Assembly (NCBI RefSeq): GCF_000421525.1
Contig: NZ_ATXE01000004.1
Location: 124,001 to 188,000 of the forward strand
Reading direction: 5' to 3'
DNA from: Aestuariimicrobium kwangyangense DSM 21549
Lineage (GTDB): Bacteria > Actinomycetota > Actinomycetes > Propionibacteriales > Propionibacteriaceae
DNA length: 64,000 nt
Made by a program: the position numbers and the translations under genes
In this document: one piece after another, positions 27,603 to 36,167 of the stretch
How the letters are laid out: the number at the start of each line of letters is the position of its first letter
Numbering within the stretch: the first letter of the stretch is position 1
The notes under the pieces: generated by a model
Databases searched by the model: none
The model's input: only the letters and a program-made list of their open reading frames with translations
Told to the model about the DNA's origin: nothing

Positions 27603-28520
27603 ATGACGAATCCGCACACCATGGCCAGCCCCCAGGCCGCCGCTGGTCCCCATGCCGGGACCGCAACCCTCGACCTGCCCACCCGCCTCCAGGTCGGTGC
27701 GCCCCTGAGCGAGCGCCATCCCTGGCTCTACCCGCTCGCGGTGAAGTACCACCAGACCCGCCGGTGGATCGCGTGGCAGAGCTCCGGCACCCCGTGGGCC
27801 GCCGAGAAGTCCGAGGACGACCTGCCCGTCAAGGTGAAGCACCACAAATCGCTTCTGCTCCGGAGCCTGGGTGAGTCCGAGATGTGGTTGCAGCACAACA
27901 AGGTGACCAACCTGCGGCTGGCGGCCCGTGAGGTGGACGGCCTCGTGATCCGCCCCGGGGAGTCGTTCTCGTTCAACAAGGTGGTGGGCAACTGCACCCG
28001 ACGGCGAGGGTTCGTCGAGGGCATGCGCTTGTCGAACGGTGAGGCTCGCCCCGGGGTCGGCGGGGGCATCTGCCAGCTGGCCAACCTGCTGCACTGGATG
28101 GTGCTGCACTCGGCCCTCACCGTGGTCGAGCGCTCCGAGCACTCGTTCGACCCCTTCCCCGACAACGGTCGCGTGCTGCCGTGGGGGGTCGGCTGCTCCA
28201 TCGTGTGGAACTACGTCGACCTCGTCGTGCGCAACGACACCGAATCGACGTTCCGCATGGGCGTCCGCGTCGGCGAGCGGCATCTCGAGGGCGAACTGCA
28301 CGCCGACCGGGAGCAGGCCTTCAGCTACCGGGTCTCCGCCCGCCACGAGGAGTTCCTCAAGCGGGGGGACGAGTACTTCCGGCGCAACGAGATCTGGCGC
28401 GAACTCATCGATCGGCGCACCGGCGACCGAGTGGGCGAGGAACTCGTCAAGCGCAACTGCGCCCTGGTGAAGTACCTGCCCCAGGGCGTGCCCATCATCG
28501 ACGCCGACGCCCTGACCTGA
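27603..28520 (+). CDS. VanW-family protein
   Basis: A 305-residue cytosolic protein with the VanW domain: VIRPGESFSFNKVVGNCTRR, EARPGVGGGICQLANLLHW and LPWGVGCSIVWNYVDLVV. VanW occurs in some vancomycin clusters, but stand-alone versions like this one are widespread and of unknown function. No van genes are nearby, so resistance should not be inferred. It starts at ATG 27603 behind CGAGGA. Confidence 0.9.
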   Translation: MTNPHTMASPQAAAGPHAGTATLDLPTRLQVGAPLSERHPWLYPLAVKYHQTRRWIAWQSSGTPWAAEKSEDDLPVKVKHHKSLLLRSLGESEMWLQHNKVTNLRLAAREVDGLVIRPGESFSFNKVVGNCTRRRGFVEGMRLSNGEARPGVGGGICQLANLLHWMVLHSALTVVERSEHSFDPFPDNGRVLPWGVGCSIVWNYVDLVVRNDTESTFRMGVRVGERHLEGELHADREQAFSYRVSARHEEFLKRGDEYFRRNEIWRELIDRRTGDRVGEELVKRNCALVKYLPQGVPIIDADALT

Positions 28521-28542
28521 CCCGGGCCGGCCGACCCCCCTG

Positions 28543-30645
28543 TCAGGTGAGGGGACGCAGCACCCCCGCCTGCTGCGGCACCAAGCGGAACGTGCTGCCC
28601 TGCTCACCCGAGACCAGGTCGAGACAGGGCACCGTGGTGGTGAGCTCGATCTCGTCGGCGTCGTGGTTCACCACGAAGGTGTGACCTCCTCGCACCATGA
28701 TCTCGACACCCGGCACCTCGACACCGGACACCTCGACACTGGACACCTCGGAAATGGGCGAGGTCGCCAACACGCCGAGGTCGGGACGCAGACCCTTGCG
28801 CCCCAGCACCAGGCCGAACAGCGACGCCAGTTGCTCGCTCGCCAACGTGGCGCCGAGGTAGTAGAACTCATGCCCCGGTGACTTCACCACGGCCGGGCCG
28901 AGGTCCACCCCAGCGGGATCGGCCGGGTCGAAGGCTGCGACCACCTCGCCCGGGTGCTGATCGTCGAGCACCAACCGTTCGGCCCAGTGGTCGACGCGTC
29001 CATCGCCCAGGCTCGCCGACACCAGCCCCACGCCCGCGTCGGGCAGCGGCCACCACTGCTCACCCCGGGCACCCAGCAGGTCGGTGAACCCGCCCGGGAA
29101 GGGACCGGGGAAGAGCCGGGCGGTCTCGTCCTCGACGGCGCTGAACGGGCCCATCACCAGCGTCCCACCGGCGTCGACATGGGCTCGCAGGTTGGCGACG
29201 GAGTCCTGGTCGAGCAGGTGGGCGCACGGCGCCAGCACCACCGGATAGGAACTGAGGTCGTCCCACGGCGCGCGCACGTCGACCTGCCAACCCCGCTCCC
29301 ACAGCACCCGATGCCACCGCTCCGCCTGTTCCAGCACCGTCCTCAGATTCGACGGCGAGTCGGGTTCCTCGGCCGACCACCGTGACTCCCAGTCGAGCAC
29401 GAGCGCGAGCGGGGTGCTCACCCGCGTGCCCGCGACGGGACGGAGCTCCCGCAGCAGGGCACCGATGCGGCGCACGTCACGGTGCAACAAGGTGTCGGGG
29501 CCGGAGTTGGGCAACATCGCCGAGTGGAACCGTTCTGATCCCGAGGCGGCCTGCCGCCACTGGAAGCTGAGCACCCCGTCGGCACCATGGCCGATGGCTC
29601 GCACGGCGTCACCGATGCGCTGACGGGAGGTCTTGGGCACATTGTGCGGTCGCCAGTTGACGGCACCCATCGCCTGCTCCATCAGCAGCCACGGCTGCCC
29701 GCCGCGCAGTGAGCGGAGCTGGTCCTGCACCAGTGCGACCCGCGAGCGAGCCTGCGGGTCGGACGGGTCGGGATACTCGTCGTCGGCGATCACGTCGAGG
29801 TCGGGAGCCCATCGCTGCGCGTCCACGTGCTCGTAGAACCCCATCAGGTTCGTGGTGATGGGGGTGCCTCCCACCAGCGGGGTCAGCACCTCTCGCTGGT
29901 CGAGGTAGAGCCGGTGCAGTTGGGATGAGATGAAGCGTCGGTGGTCGAGGACAGCGCCGGGGTTCATGCCACGCAGGGGCAACACCACTTCGTCGAAGCT
30001 GGCATGGTGCTGGCTCCAGAACGCCGTTCCCCAGGCGTGGTTGAGCGCCTCGATGGTGCCGTGCCTGCGCTCGAGGAAGGCCTGGAACTCCGAGCGACAC
30101 AGGTCACACCAGCAGCCGTGGCCGTACTCGTTGCCGATGTGCCAGAGCTTCACGGCCGGATGGTCGCCGTAGCGCTCCCCCAGTCGGGACGCCACCTCTC
30201 GGCAGGCCGCCCTGAACACCGGCGAGCTGGGGCAGAAGTGGGCGCGGCCACCGTGGCGGCTCCGCCTCCCCTCGGGGCTGACCGACAAGATCTCGGGGTG
30301 GGCGAGTCCCATCCATGGCGGGGGTGACGCGGTGGGGGTGGCCAGGTCGACGGCGATCCCGTTCGACCACAGCAGGTCGATCACCTCGTCGAGCCAGTCG
30401 ACCTGCCAACTGTCGGCGGTCGGCTGCAGGCGGCTCCAGCTGAACACGCCGACGGTGGCGATGTTCACCCCCGCCTCGACCATCAGGGCGACGTCCTCAC
30501 GCCAGACCGAGGGTTCCCACTGTTCGGGGTTGTAGTCGCCACCGAACAACAGGGCGCCACCGGCCATGGCCGCCAACGGGTTGGTCGGGTTGGCGACGGC
30601 TGGGCTGGCGCTGCCTTGCTGCAGGTCGAGCTGGTTCATGCTCAT
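28543..30645 (-). CDS. GH42 beta-galactosidase
   Basis: A 700-residue intracellular beta-galactosidase. The N-terminus has GGDYNPEQWEPSVW, the acid/base Glu is in WHIGNEYGHGCWC (about residue 171) and the nucleophile Glu is in LLMEQAMGAVNW (about 320). The Cys cluster GCWCDLC matches the GH42 zinc site. A trimerisation domain and a C-terminal beta domain follow, joined by VSSVEVSGVEVPGVE, coded by three 15-bp tandem units at 28702-28746. Its ATG overlaps the GH31 stop by 4 nt (ATGA), so it is coupled to the alpha-xylosidase, which suits galactoxyloglucan oligosaccharides. Confidence 0.93.
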   Translation of the reverse strand: MSMNQLDLQQGSASPAVANPTNPLAAMAGGALLFGGDYNPEQWEPSVWREDVALMVEAGVNIATVGVFSWSRLQPTADSWQVDWLDEVIDLLWSNGIAVDLATPTASPPPWMGLAHPEILSVSPEGRRSRHGGRAHFCPSSPVFRAACREVASRLGERYGDHPAVKLWHIGNEYGHGCWCDLCRSEFQAFLERRHGTIEALNHAWGTAFWSQHHASFDEVVLPLRGMNPGAVLDHRRFISSQLHRLYLDQREVLTPLVGGTPITTNLMGFYEHVDAQRWAPDLDVIADDEYPDPSDPQARSRVALVQDQLRSLRGGQPWLLMEQAMGAVNWRPHNVPKTSRQRIGDAVRAIGHGADGVLSFQWRQAASGSERFHSAMLPNSGPDTLLHRDVRRIGALLRELRPVAGTRVSTPLALVLDWESRWSAEEPDSPSNLRTVLEQAERWHRVLWERGWQVDVRAPWDDLSSYPVVLAPCAHLLDQDSVANLRAHVDAGGTLVMGPFSAVEDETARLFPGPFPGGFTDLLGARGEQWWPLPDAGVGLVSASLGDGRVDHWAERLVLDDQHPGEVVAAFDPADPAGVDLGPAVVKSPGHEFYYLGATLASEQLASLFGLVLGRKGLRPDLGVLATSPISEVSSVEVSGVEVPGVEIMVRGGHTFVVNHDADEIELTTTVPCLDLVSGEQGSTFRLVPQQAGVLRPLT
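28702..28746 (-). repeat. In-frame 15-bp tandem repeat in the GH42 gene
   Basis: Three units close to CTCGACACCGGACAC, read on the plus strand, lie head to tail and encode a repeated five-residue linker (VEVSG/VEVPG). Length is a multiple of three, so copy changes would keep the frame. Confidence 0.8.
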
Positions 30646-32990
30646 GCCCCTTCCTCGTCCGTCGTCCGAGCCGGCACGTCGCCACGGTCGGCGAGCGCGA
30701 GGCTGATCGTCACCCGGCCGCCACTCTCACGGACGGCCTCGTTGCATCCCAGGGCCGCGCCCCAACCCGCGGGAGCGTCGTCCGAGCTGATGGTGAGGGT
30801 GTCGCCATGGCGCTCGACGCGGTAGCCGACCTCGCTACCGTCGGGGCGGGCGAGGCTCAGGTCGCGCTGCAAACCGTCGCCGGGTTCGAAGACTCGCAGC
30901 ACCACGCCCTCGGCCCAGTCGTAGTCGGGACGATCGTCCCGGCCGCCGACCGGGACCACCGAACCGGGGCGCACGTAGAGAGGAAGGGTGTCGAACCCGT
31001 GGGTCTCGCGGTGCCAGGTGCCACCCGGCAGGGTCGAACCGTCCCACCAGTTCGTCCAGCGGGCACCGCCGAGCGCCGCGGGCAGGTAGAACTCGGTGTC
31101 CCCCTCGGCCGAGAAGACCGGAGCGACCAGCAGGGCGTCGCCCAGCAGGTACTGGGTGTCGACGAGGGCGGCCGATCTGTCGTGGGCGAAGTCGACCACC
31201 AGTGGACGCATCACCGGCAGTCCGGTGCGGTGCGCCACCAGGCCCGACGACCCCAGGTAGGGCATCAGCGAGAGCTTCAGCCTGGTGAAGGCCCGGGTGA
31301 TCTCGACGGCCTCGTCGTCGAAGGCCCAGGGCACCCGGTAGGAACTCGAACCATGCAGCCGCGAGTGCGAACTGAGCAGCCCGAAGGCCACCCAACGCTT
31401 GAACACGGCGGGGTCGGGAGTGCCCTCGAACCCGCCGATGTCGTGGCTCCAGAACCCGAAACCGGACGAGGCCAGCGACAGCCCACCGCGCAGCGACTCG
31501 GCCATCGACACGAAGGTGGACTCGCAGTCACCGCCCCAGTGCACCGGGTACTGCTGCCCGCCCAGCGAGGCGGACCGTGCGAACAACACCGCCTCGCCCT
31601 GGCCGCGCTCGCGCACGAGCAGGTCGTGCACACTGCGGTTGTAGAGGGTGGCGTACCAGTTGTGCATCAGCTGGGGGTCGGTGCCGTCGTGCCAGACCAC
31701 CTCGGTGGGGATGCGCTCGCCGAAGTCCGTCTTGAAACAGTCGACCCCGTCGTCGAGCAGGGCCTTCAGCTTCCCCGAGAACCAGGCGGCAGCCGAGGGG
31801 TTGGTGAAGTCGACCAGACCCATCCCGGCCTGCCACTGGTCGGTCTGCCAGACGTCACCGGAAGGAGTGCGCACCAGGTACCCCAGCTCTGACCCCTCGG
31901 CGAAGAGTTCGGATCGCTGGGCGATGTAGGGGTTGATCCAGACGCAGACCTTGAGCCCACGCTCGTGCAGTTTAGCCAGCAGTCCGCGGGGGTCGGGGAA
32001 GGTGGCCGGGTCCCAGATGAAGTCGCTCCAGTGGAACGCGCGCATCCAGAAGCAGTCGAAGTGGAAGACGCTGAGGGGGATGCCCCGCTCGGCCATGCCG
32101 TCGACGAACGAGAGCACGGTCTGCTCGTCGTAGTTGGTGGTGAACGAGGTCGACAGCCACAACCCGTATGACCACGCCGGCACCTGCGACGGACGACCGG
32201 CCAGTCCCGTGTAGCGCACCAGCGCCTCGGCGGGGGTGGGACCGTCGACGAGCAGGTAGCGCAGTCGCTGCCCCGGCACGGAGAACTGCACCCGCGACAC
32301 CGCCTCGCTGGCGACCTCCCACGAGACCCGGTCTGTGGACTCGACCAGGATCCCGTAGCCGCGGTCCGAGAGCAGGAAGGGCACGTTCTTGTAGGCCTGT
32401 TCGGACGAGGTGCCTCCGTCGGCGTTCCAGTTGTCGACCGATTGCCCGTTCTTGACCAGCGGGCCGAAGCGTTCACCCAACCCGTAGAAGTGCTCGCCCA
32501 CCGCGATCGACAGCTGTTCCTTGACATGGCTGCCGTCGTCGTCTCCCCGGCCGGTCACCGTGTGCAGGGCGATCGAGCGCGCCGTCGACGAGGTGATCTG
32601 CTGCCACTGGTCTCCGACGGCCCGCTCGAAGACCAGGTGCCACTCGCCGGTGGTGGCGATCCGCGCTCGCAGGCTTCCCGAGGTGAGGACGAGGTGGGAG
32701 TCGGTGCGCTCCGTCACCGCCGTCGTGTCGCCGGACGAGAGGCCGAGGGCGGGCTCGCGCCTGGCACTGCCCGAGAAGTGCTCGATGGTGACGCCGATGA
32801 TGCCCTCGGCCGGGGAGTCGAGCGCCACGCTGATGAGCGGGCGGTTCAGGGTGTCACCGCGGTGCCGCATGGGCTGGTCGGCGACATGGGCGACCACACG
32901 GGTCGGCTCCACCTCGGTGTCGACGACGACCCTGGCACGCAGGGCTTCGACGCCGGCCGGGAGCATCCAGTAGCCGTCTGAGAATTTCAT
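30642..32990 (-). CDS. GH31 alpha-xylosidase
   Basis: A 782-residue enzyme expected to remove alpha-1,6-xylose from the reducing-distal glucose of xyloglucan oligosaccharides. The N-terminus MKFSDGYWMLPAG and IIGVTIEHFSG match the YicI/XylS alpha-xylosidase group rather than maltases. The nucleophile Asp is in CFKTDFGERIP (about residue 418), and the acid/base Asp in HWGGDCESTF (about 487). No signal peptide is present. The start is ATG 32990; a GTG 12 nt upstream is also possible. It is the first gene of an operon with GH42, divergent from a LacI gene, with a palindromic operator between them. Confidence 0.92.
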   Translation of the reverse strand: MKFSDGYWMLPAGVEALRARVVVDTEVEPTRVVAHVADQPMRHRGDTLNRPLISVALDSPAEGIIGVTIEHFSGSARREPALGLSSGDTTAVTERTDSHLVLTSGSLRARIATTGEWHLVFERAVGDQWQQITSSTARSIALHTVTGRGDDDGSHVKEQLSIAVGEHFYGLGERFGPLVKNGQSVDNWNADGGTSSEQAYKNVPFLLSDRGYGILVESTDRVSWEVASEAVSRVQFSVPGQRLRYLLVDGPTPAEALVRYTGLAGRPSQVPAWSYGLWLSTSFTTNYDEQTVLSFVDGMAERGIPLSVFHFDCFWMRAFHWSDFIWDPATFPDPRGLLAKLHERGLKVCVWINPYIAQRSELFAEGSELGYLVRTPSGDVWQTDQWQAGMGLVDFTNPSAAAWFSGKLKALLDDGVDCFKTDFGERIPTEVVWHDGTDPQLMHNWYATLYNRSVHDLLVRERGQGEAVLFARSASLGGQQYPVHWGGDCESTFVSMAESLRGGLSLASSGFGFWSHDIGGFEGTPDPAVFKRWVAFGLLSSHSRLHGSSSYRVPWAFDDEAVEITRAFTRLKLSLMPYLGSSGLVAHRTGLPVMRPLVVDFAHDRSAALVDTQYLLGDALLVAPVFSAEGDTEFYLPAALGGARWTNWWDGSTLPGGTWHRETHGFDTLPLYVRPGSVVPVGGRDDRPDYDWAEGVVLRVFEPGDGLQRDLSLARPDGSEVGYRVERHGDTLTISSDDAPAGWGAALGCNEAVRESGGRVTISLALADRGDVPARTTDEEGA

Positions 32991-33023
32991 CTGTGGTGAC
33001 ACCTTCCGAGGGTGAGTCTGGTC

Positions 33024-33041
33024 TGTCGAAGCGCTTCAACA
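33024..33041. promoter_or_regulatory. LacI-type operator in the GH31/lacI divergent region
   Basis: TGTCGAAGCGCTTCAACA is symmetric except for one outer pair, with perfect core GAAGCGCTTC and central CG. It lies 34 nt upstream of the GH31 ATG and 90 nt upstream of the lacI-type ATG. Near-identical sites occur at 37861 and 37908. Confidence 0.8.
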
Positions 33042-33130
33042 CTAGGCTGGGCGCATACCCGTTCTGCGGGATGGTTGGTGGGGTGGATTCGCGAGGATCA
33101 CTGCACGGGGAGGTCGAGGGGGGCTGCCAC

Positions 33131-34123
33131 ATGGCTCGGATCGAGGACGTGGCCAAGCGGGCCGGAGTGTCGGCGAGCACGGTGTCGTACGTGCTCTCGG
33201 GTCGTCGTACCATCTCGGAACCGACCCGGCAGCGCGTGCACGAGGCGATCAACGCGCTCAACTACCGCCCCCATGCGGGGGCCCGGGCGCTGGCCTCCCA
33301 GCGCACCCATGTGATCGGGCTGATCGCACCCCTTCGTCCGGATGTCGACGTCAGCGTCATCATGCAGTTCGTGGCCGGGGTGGTCACCCGGTCGCGTTCC
33401 CACGGCCATGACGTGCTGATGCTCACCAATGACGATCCCGACGGTGTCGAGCGCGTGGCGGCGGGGCTGGTCGATGCCCTGATCGTGATGGACGTGGAGT
33501 CGTCGGACTGGCGTCTTCCCGCGATGAGCCGGATGGCCCAACCCTGCATCCTGATCGGGGTGCCGGATGACCCCCACGGTTTGTCGTGCATCGACTTCGA
33601 CTTCGAGCAGGCCGGCCGGCTGGCCGTCCGCCATCTGGCTGCCACGGGTGCCCGGCGCCTGGCTCTGGTGGGATCGCCGTCCGCCGTTCTCGAGCGGCAC
33701 ACCAGCTATGCCGACCGGATGGTGCGGGGTGTGACCGACGAGGCCTCCGAGTTGGGCCTTGGGATGATCACCCGCAGCAGCGAGGCCTCGTTCGCGGCCG
33801 GCAGCGACCAGATGGCAGCACTGTTGGCAGAACACCCCGACCTCGACGGGGTGGTGGTGCACAACGAGGCAGCGACCGACGGGGTGCTCACCGCTCTCGC
33901 CCGGGCTGGCCGGAAGATTGGTGACGACACCCCCGTGGTGGTCGTGGGCCCCCGCGAGATGGTCGCTCGCCACGGTGTGGCGGTGGCCACCATCGACATC
34001 CCCGGACGACTGATCGGGTCGACCGCCGTCGACATGGCGATGGCAGCGCTCGGGTCGTCGGAGCACCCGGCCGAGGTGAGACTGATCGCACCCCGGCTCG
34101 AGTCCGACAGTTCCCAGCCCTGA
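33131..34123 (+). CDS. LacI-family repressor of the xyloglucan-type cluster
   Basis: A 330-residue sugar-responsive repressor. The N-terminal HTH is MARIEDVAKRAGVSASTVSY with hinge helix YRPHAGARALASQRT, followed by a periplasmic-binding-protein-like effector domain. The ATG follows a GAGG-rich site. It is divergent from the GH31-GH42 operon and tail-to-tail with the LplABC-like importer genes. The operator in its upstream region recurs before the importer/GH3 genes, so it is the best candidate regulator of all of them; the inducer is likely a xyloglucan-derived saccharide. Confidence 0.9.
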   Translation: MARIEDVAKRAGVSASTVSYVLSGRRTISEPTRQRVHEAINALNYRPHAGARALASQRTHVIGLIAPLRPDVDVSVIMQFVAGVVTRSRSHGHDVLMLTNDDPDGVERVAAGLVDALIVMDVESSDWRLPAMSRMAQPCILIGVPDDPHGLSCIDFDFEQAGRLAVRHLAATGARRLALVGSPSAVLERHTSYADRMVRGVTDEASELGLGMITRSSEASFAAGSDQMAALLAEHPDLDGVVVHNEAATDGVLTALARAGRKIGDDTPVVVVGPREMVARHGVAVATIDIPGRLIGSTAVDMAMAALGSSEHPAEVRLIAPRLESDSSQP

Positions 34124-34146
34124 CGAGTCACCACGTCCCACGACGA

Positions 34147-35151
34147 TCAGCCCTTCACGGCGCCGAAGATGACGCCCTTGGTGAAGTGCTTCTGCACGAA
34201 GGGGTAGACCACCAGGATCGGGATGATCGCCAGCACCACGACGGCCATCTTGATGGGAAGACCGGTGACCTGGCCCTCGCGCACGTCGATCTGGCCCGGG
34301 TCGGCACCCGGCAACGAGACCCCCTGCAACACGTAGGAGCGCAGCACCAGTTGCAGCGGCCACTTGGTGTTGTCGTTGATGTAGAGCATCGCGTTGAAGA
34401 AGGCGTTCCAGTAGCCGACCCCGTAGAACAGGGCGACCACCGCGATCACGGCGGCCGACAGCGGCAGCACGATCCTGGTGAGGATGCGCCACTCGCCCGC
34501 ACCGTCGATCCGGGCAGCCTCGATGATCGCGGGCTCGATCGCCATGAAGAAGTTGCGCAGGATCAAGACGTTGAACGCCGACACACAGCCCGGCAGGATC
34601 AGCGACCAGAGGCTGTCCAGCAGTCCCAACTCGCTCACCAGCAGGTAGCTGGGGATCATGCCCGCCCCGAAGAACATGGTGATCAGGAAGACGAACAGCA
34701 AGGGACGATGACCGAAGGAGGTCGGCTTCGACAGCCCCCAGGCGGCCAGCACCGAGACCGTCGTCGAGATGGCCACGCCCACGACCGTGACGAAGACCGA
34801 CACCAGGGCGGCACGGGTGACGATGCCCCCAGCCAGGATCTGCTTGTAGGCCGACAGGGTCAGACCTCGGGGCAGGGTGACCATGCCTCCCGACCGGGTG
34901 ACGGAGTCGTTGGTCGAGAACGAGGTGACCAGGATCGACCACAACGGGAAGAGCACCGCCAGCGTGATCAACACCAGCACCAGCACCCTGAGGGTGGTGC
35001 CTAGGAAGGTCGGGGGCTCCTGGTAGACGGGCCGGTTGGGGTTGCGCCTCATGCGCCGGGGGGTCCCGGCACCTGCCTGGAGGGGGTTGGGCTGCAGGGT
35101 GATCGGCGCCTGGGCGGCGTCGAGGCCGGGAACGGCTGCTTGGGTACTCAT
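34147..35151 (-). CDS. CUT1 sugar ABC permease, LplC-like
   Basis: A 334-residue inner-membrane permease with six transmembrane helices and the EAA loop EAARIDGAGEWRILTRIVLP. It ends in FTKGVIFGAVKG, the normal C-terminus of this family. A 35-residue cytosolic N-terminal extension rich in Pro/Arg precedes the first helix. Its ATG overlaps the upstream permease stop by 4 nt. With the LplB-like permease and the lipoprotein it forms an oligosaccharide importer; no ATPase gene is nearby, so a shared MsiK-type ATPase is expected. Confidence 0.93.
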   Translation of the reverse strand: MSTQAAVPGLDAAQAPITLQPNPLQAGAGTPRRMRRNPNRPVYQEPPTFLGTTLRVLVLVLITLAVLFPLWSILVTSFSTNDSVTRSGGMVTLPRGLTLSAYKQILAGGIVTRAALVSVFVTVVGVAISTTVSVLAAWGLSKPTSFGHRPLLFVFLITMFFGAGMIPSYLLVSELGLLDSLWSLILPGCVSAFNVLILRNFFMAIEPAIIEAARIDGAGEWRILTRIVLPLSAAVIAVVALFYGVGYWNAFFNAMLYINDNTKWPLQLVLRSYVLQGVSLPGADPGQIDVREGQVTGLPIKMAVVVLAIIPILVVYPFVQKHFTKGVIFGAVKG

Positions 35152-36167
35152 GCTTTCTGGTACACCCCCGCCTCACCGACCATGTGGGCGATCTTGTTCG
35201 CACCGAGGACGAGCAACAGACTCACCACGCCTTTCATCAGGCCGGCAGCCGTGGCGAAGCCCCAGTCACCGGCGATCACGCCTTGGTAGTACACATAGGT
35301 GTCGATCACCTCGGAGACGTCGGTTCCCACGGCGGCCCGCTGCAGGATCAGCTGTTCGAAGCCGACGTTGAGGGCATCGCCCAGCCTCAGGATCAGCAGC
35401 AGCACCACCACCGAGCGCAGGGCCGGCAGCGTGACGTGCCACATGCGCCGCCACCCGTTGCCGCCGTCGATCGCGACCGCCTCGTAGAGCGCCGGGTCAA
35501 CGGTCGACAGGGCGGCCAAGAAGATGATGATCCCCCACCCGGCGTCCTTCCAGATCGCCTGTGAGGTGATCAGCACCAGGAAGGTGTTGGGGTTGGTCAT
35601 CAGGTCGAACGGCTGCATGCCATGGTCGATCAGCACCCGGTTCACCAGTCCGGCCCCGCCGAACATCTGCTGGAAGACGGTCACCACGATCACCCAACTG
35701 AAGAAGTGGGGCAGGTAGACCACCGACTGGATGAAGGTTCTCACCTTCACCGACAGCACGCTGTTCAGCAGCAGTGCCAACCCGACCGGCACGGGGAAGT
35801 AGAAGACCAACTGGAAGGCCGTGATCACCAGCGTGTTCTTCACCGCCAGGGCGAAGCTGGGGTTCTGGAAGACGCGGACGAAGTTGTCCCAGGCGACGAA
35901 CGGGCTGTCGACGAAGCCCCGCACCGGGTTGTACTCCTGCCACGCGATGATGTTGCCCAGCATCGGCACGTAGGCGAACACGACCAGCAGGATCACCCCC
36001 GGCAGTGTCATCAGGATCAGCGGACGGTCCTTCCTGAGCCTCGTCCACACGCTGAGCTTGCGCACCGGCACGGGTGGCCGGGTCACCGTCGTCCCGCCAA
36101 CGGGGCGCCGGCGGCGCGAGGCCGGCGAACCGGCCTCACGCTCACGGTCTGCAGTGACAGCGCTCAC
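35148..36167 (-). CDS. CUT1 sugar ABC permease, LplB-like
   Basis: A 339-residue permease with the LplB features FAYVPMLGNIIAWQEYNP and VYLPHFFSWVIVVTVFQQ, plus the EAA-like loop EAVAIDGGNGWRRMWHVTLP. The GTG start at 36167 overlaps the binding-protein stop by 4 nt (GTGA); the upstream open frame is out-of-phase shadow of the binding-protein gene. Together with the LplC-like partner it forms the heterodimeric membrane channel. Confidence 0.93.
   Translation of the reverse strand: MSAVTADREREAGSPASRRRRPVGGTTVTRPPVPVRKLSVWTRLRKDRPLILMTLPGVILLVVFAYVPMLGNIIAWQEYNPVRGFVDSPFVAWDNFVRVFQNPSFALAVKNTLVITAFQLVFYFPVPVGLALLLNSVLSVKVRTFIQSVVYLPHFFSWVIVVTVFQQMFGGAGLVNRVLIDHGMQPFDLMTNPNTFLVLITSQAIWKDAGWGIIIFLAALSTVDPALYEAVAIDGGNGWRRMWHVTLPALRSVVVLLLILRLGDALNVGFEQLILQRAAVGTDVSEVIDTYVYYQGVIAGDWGFATAAGLMKGVVSLLLVLGANKIAHMVGEAGVYQKA

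Noticed and set aside
27603-28520. Glycopeptide resistance locus because of the VanW protein
   Set aside because: No vanH, vanA/B, vanX or vanRS genes are nearby, and lone VanW proteins are common and uncharacterised.
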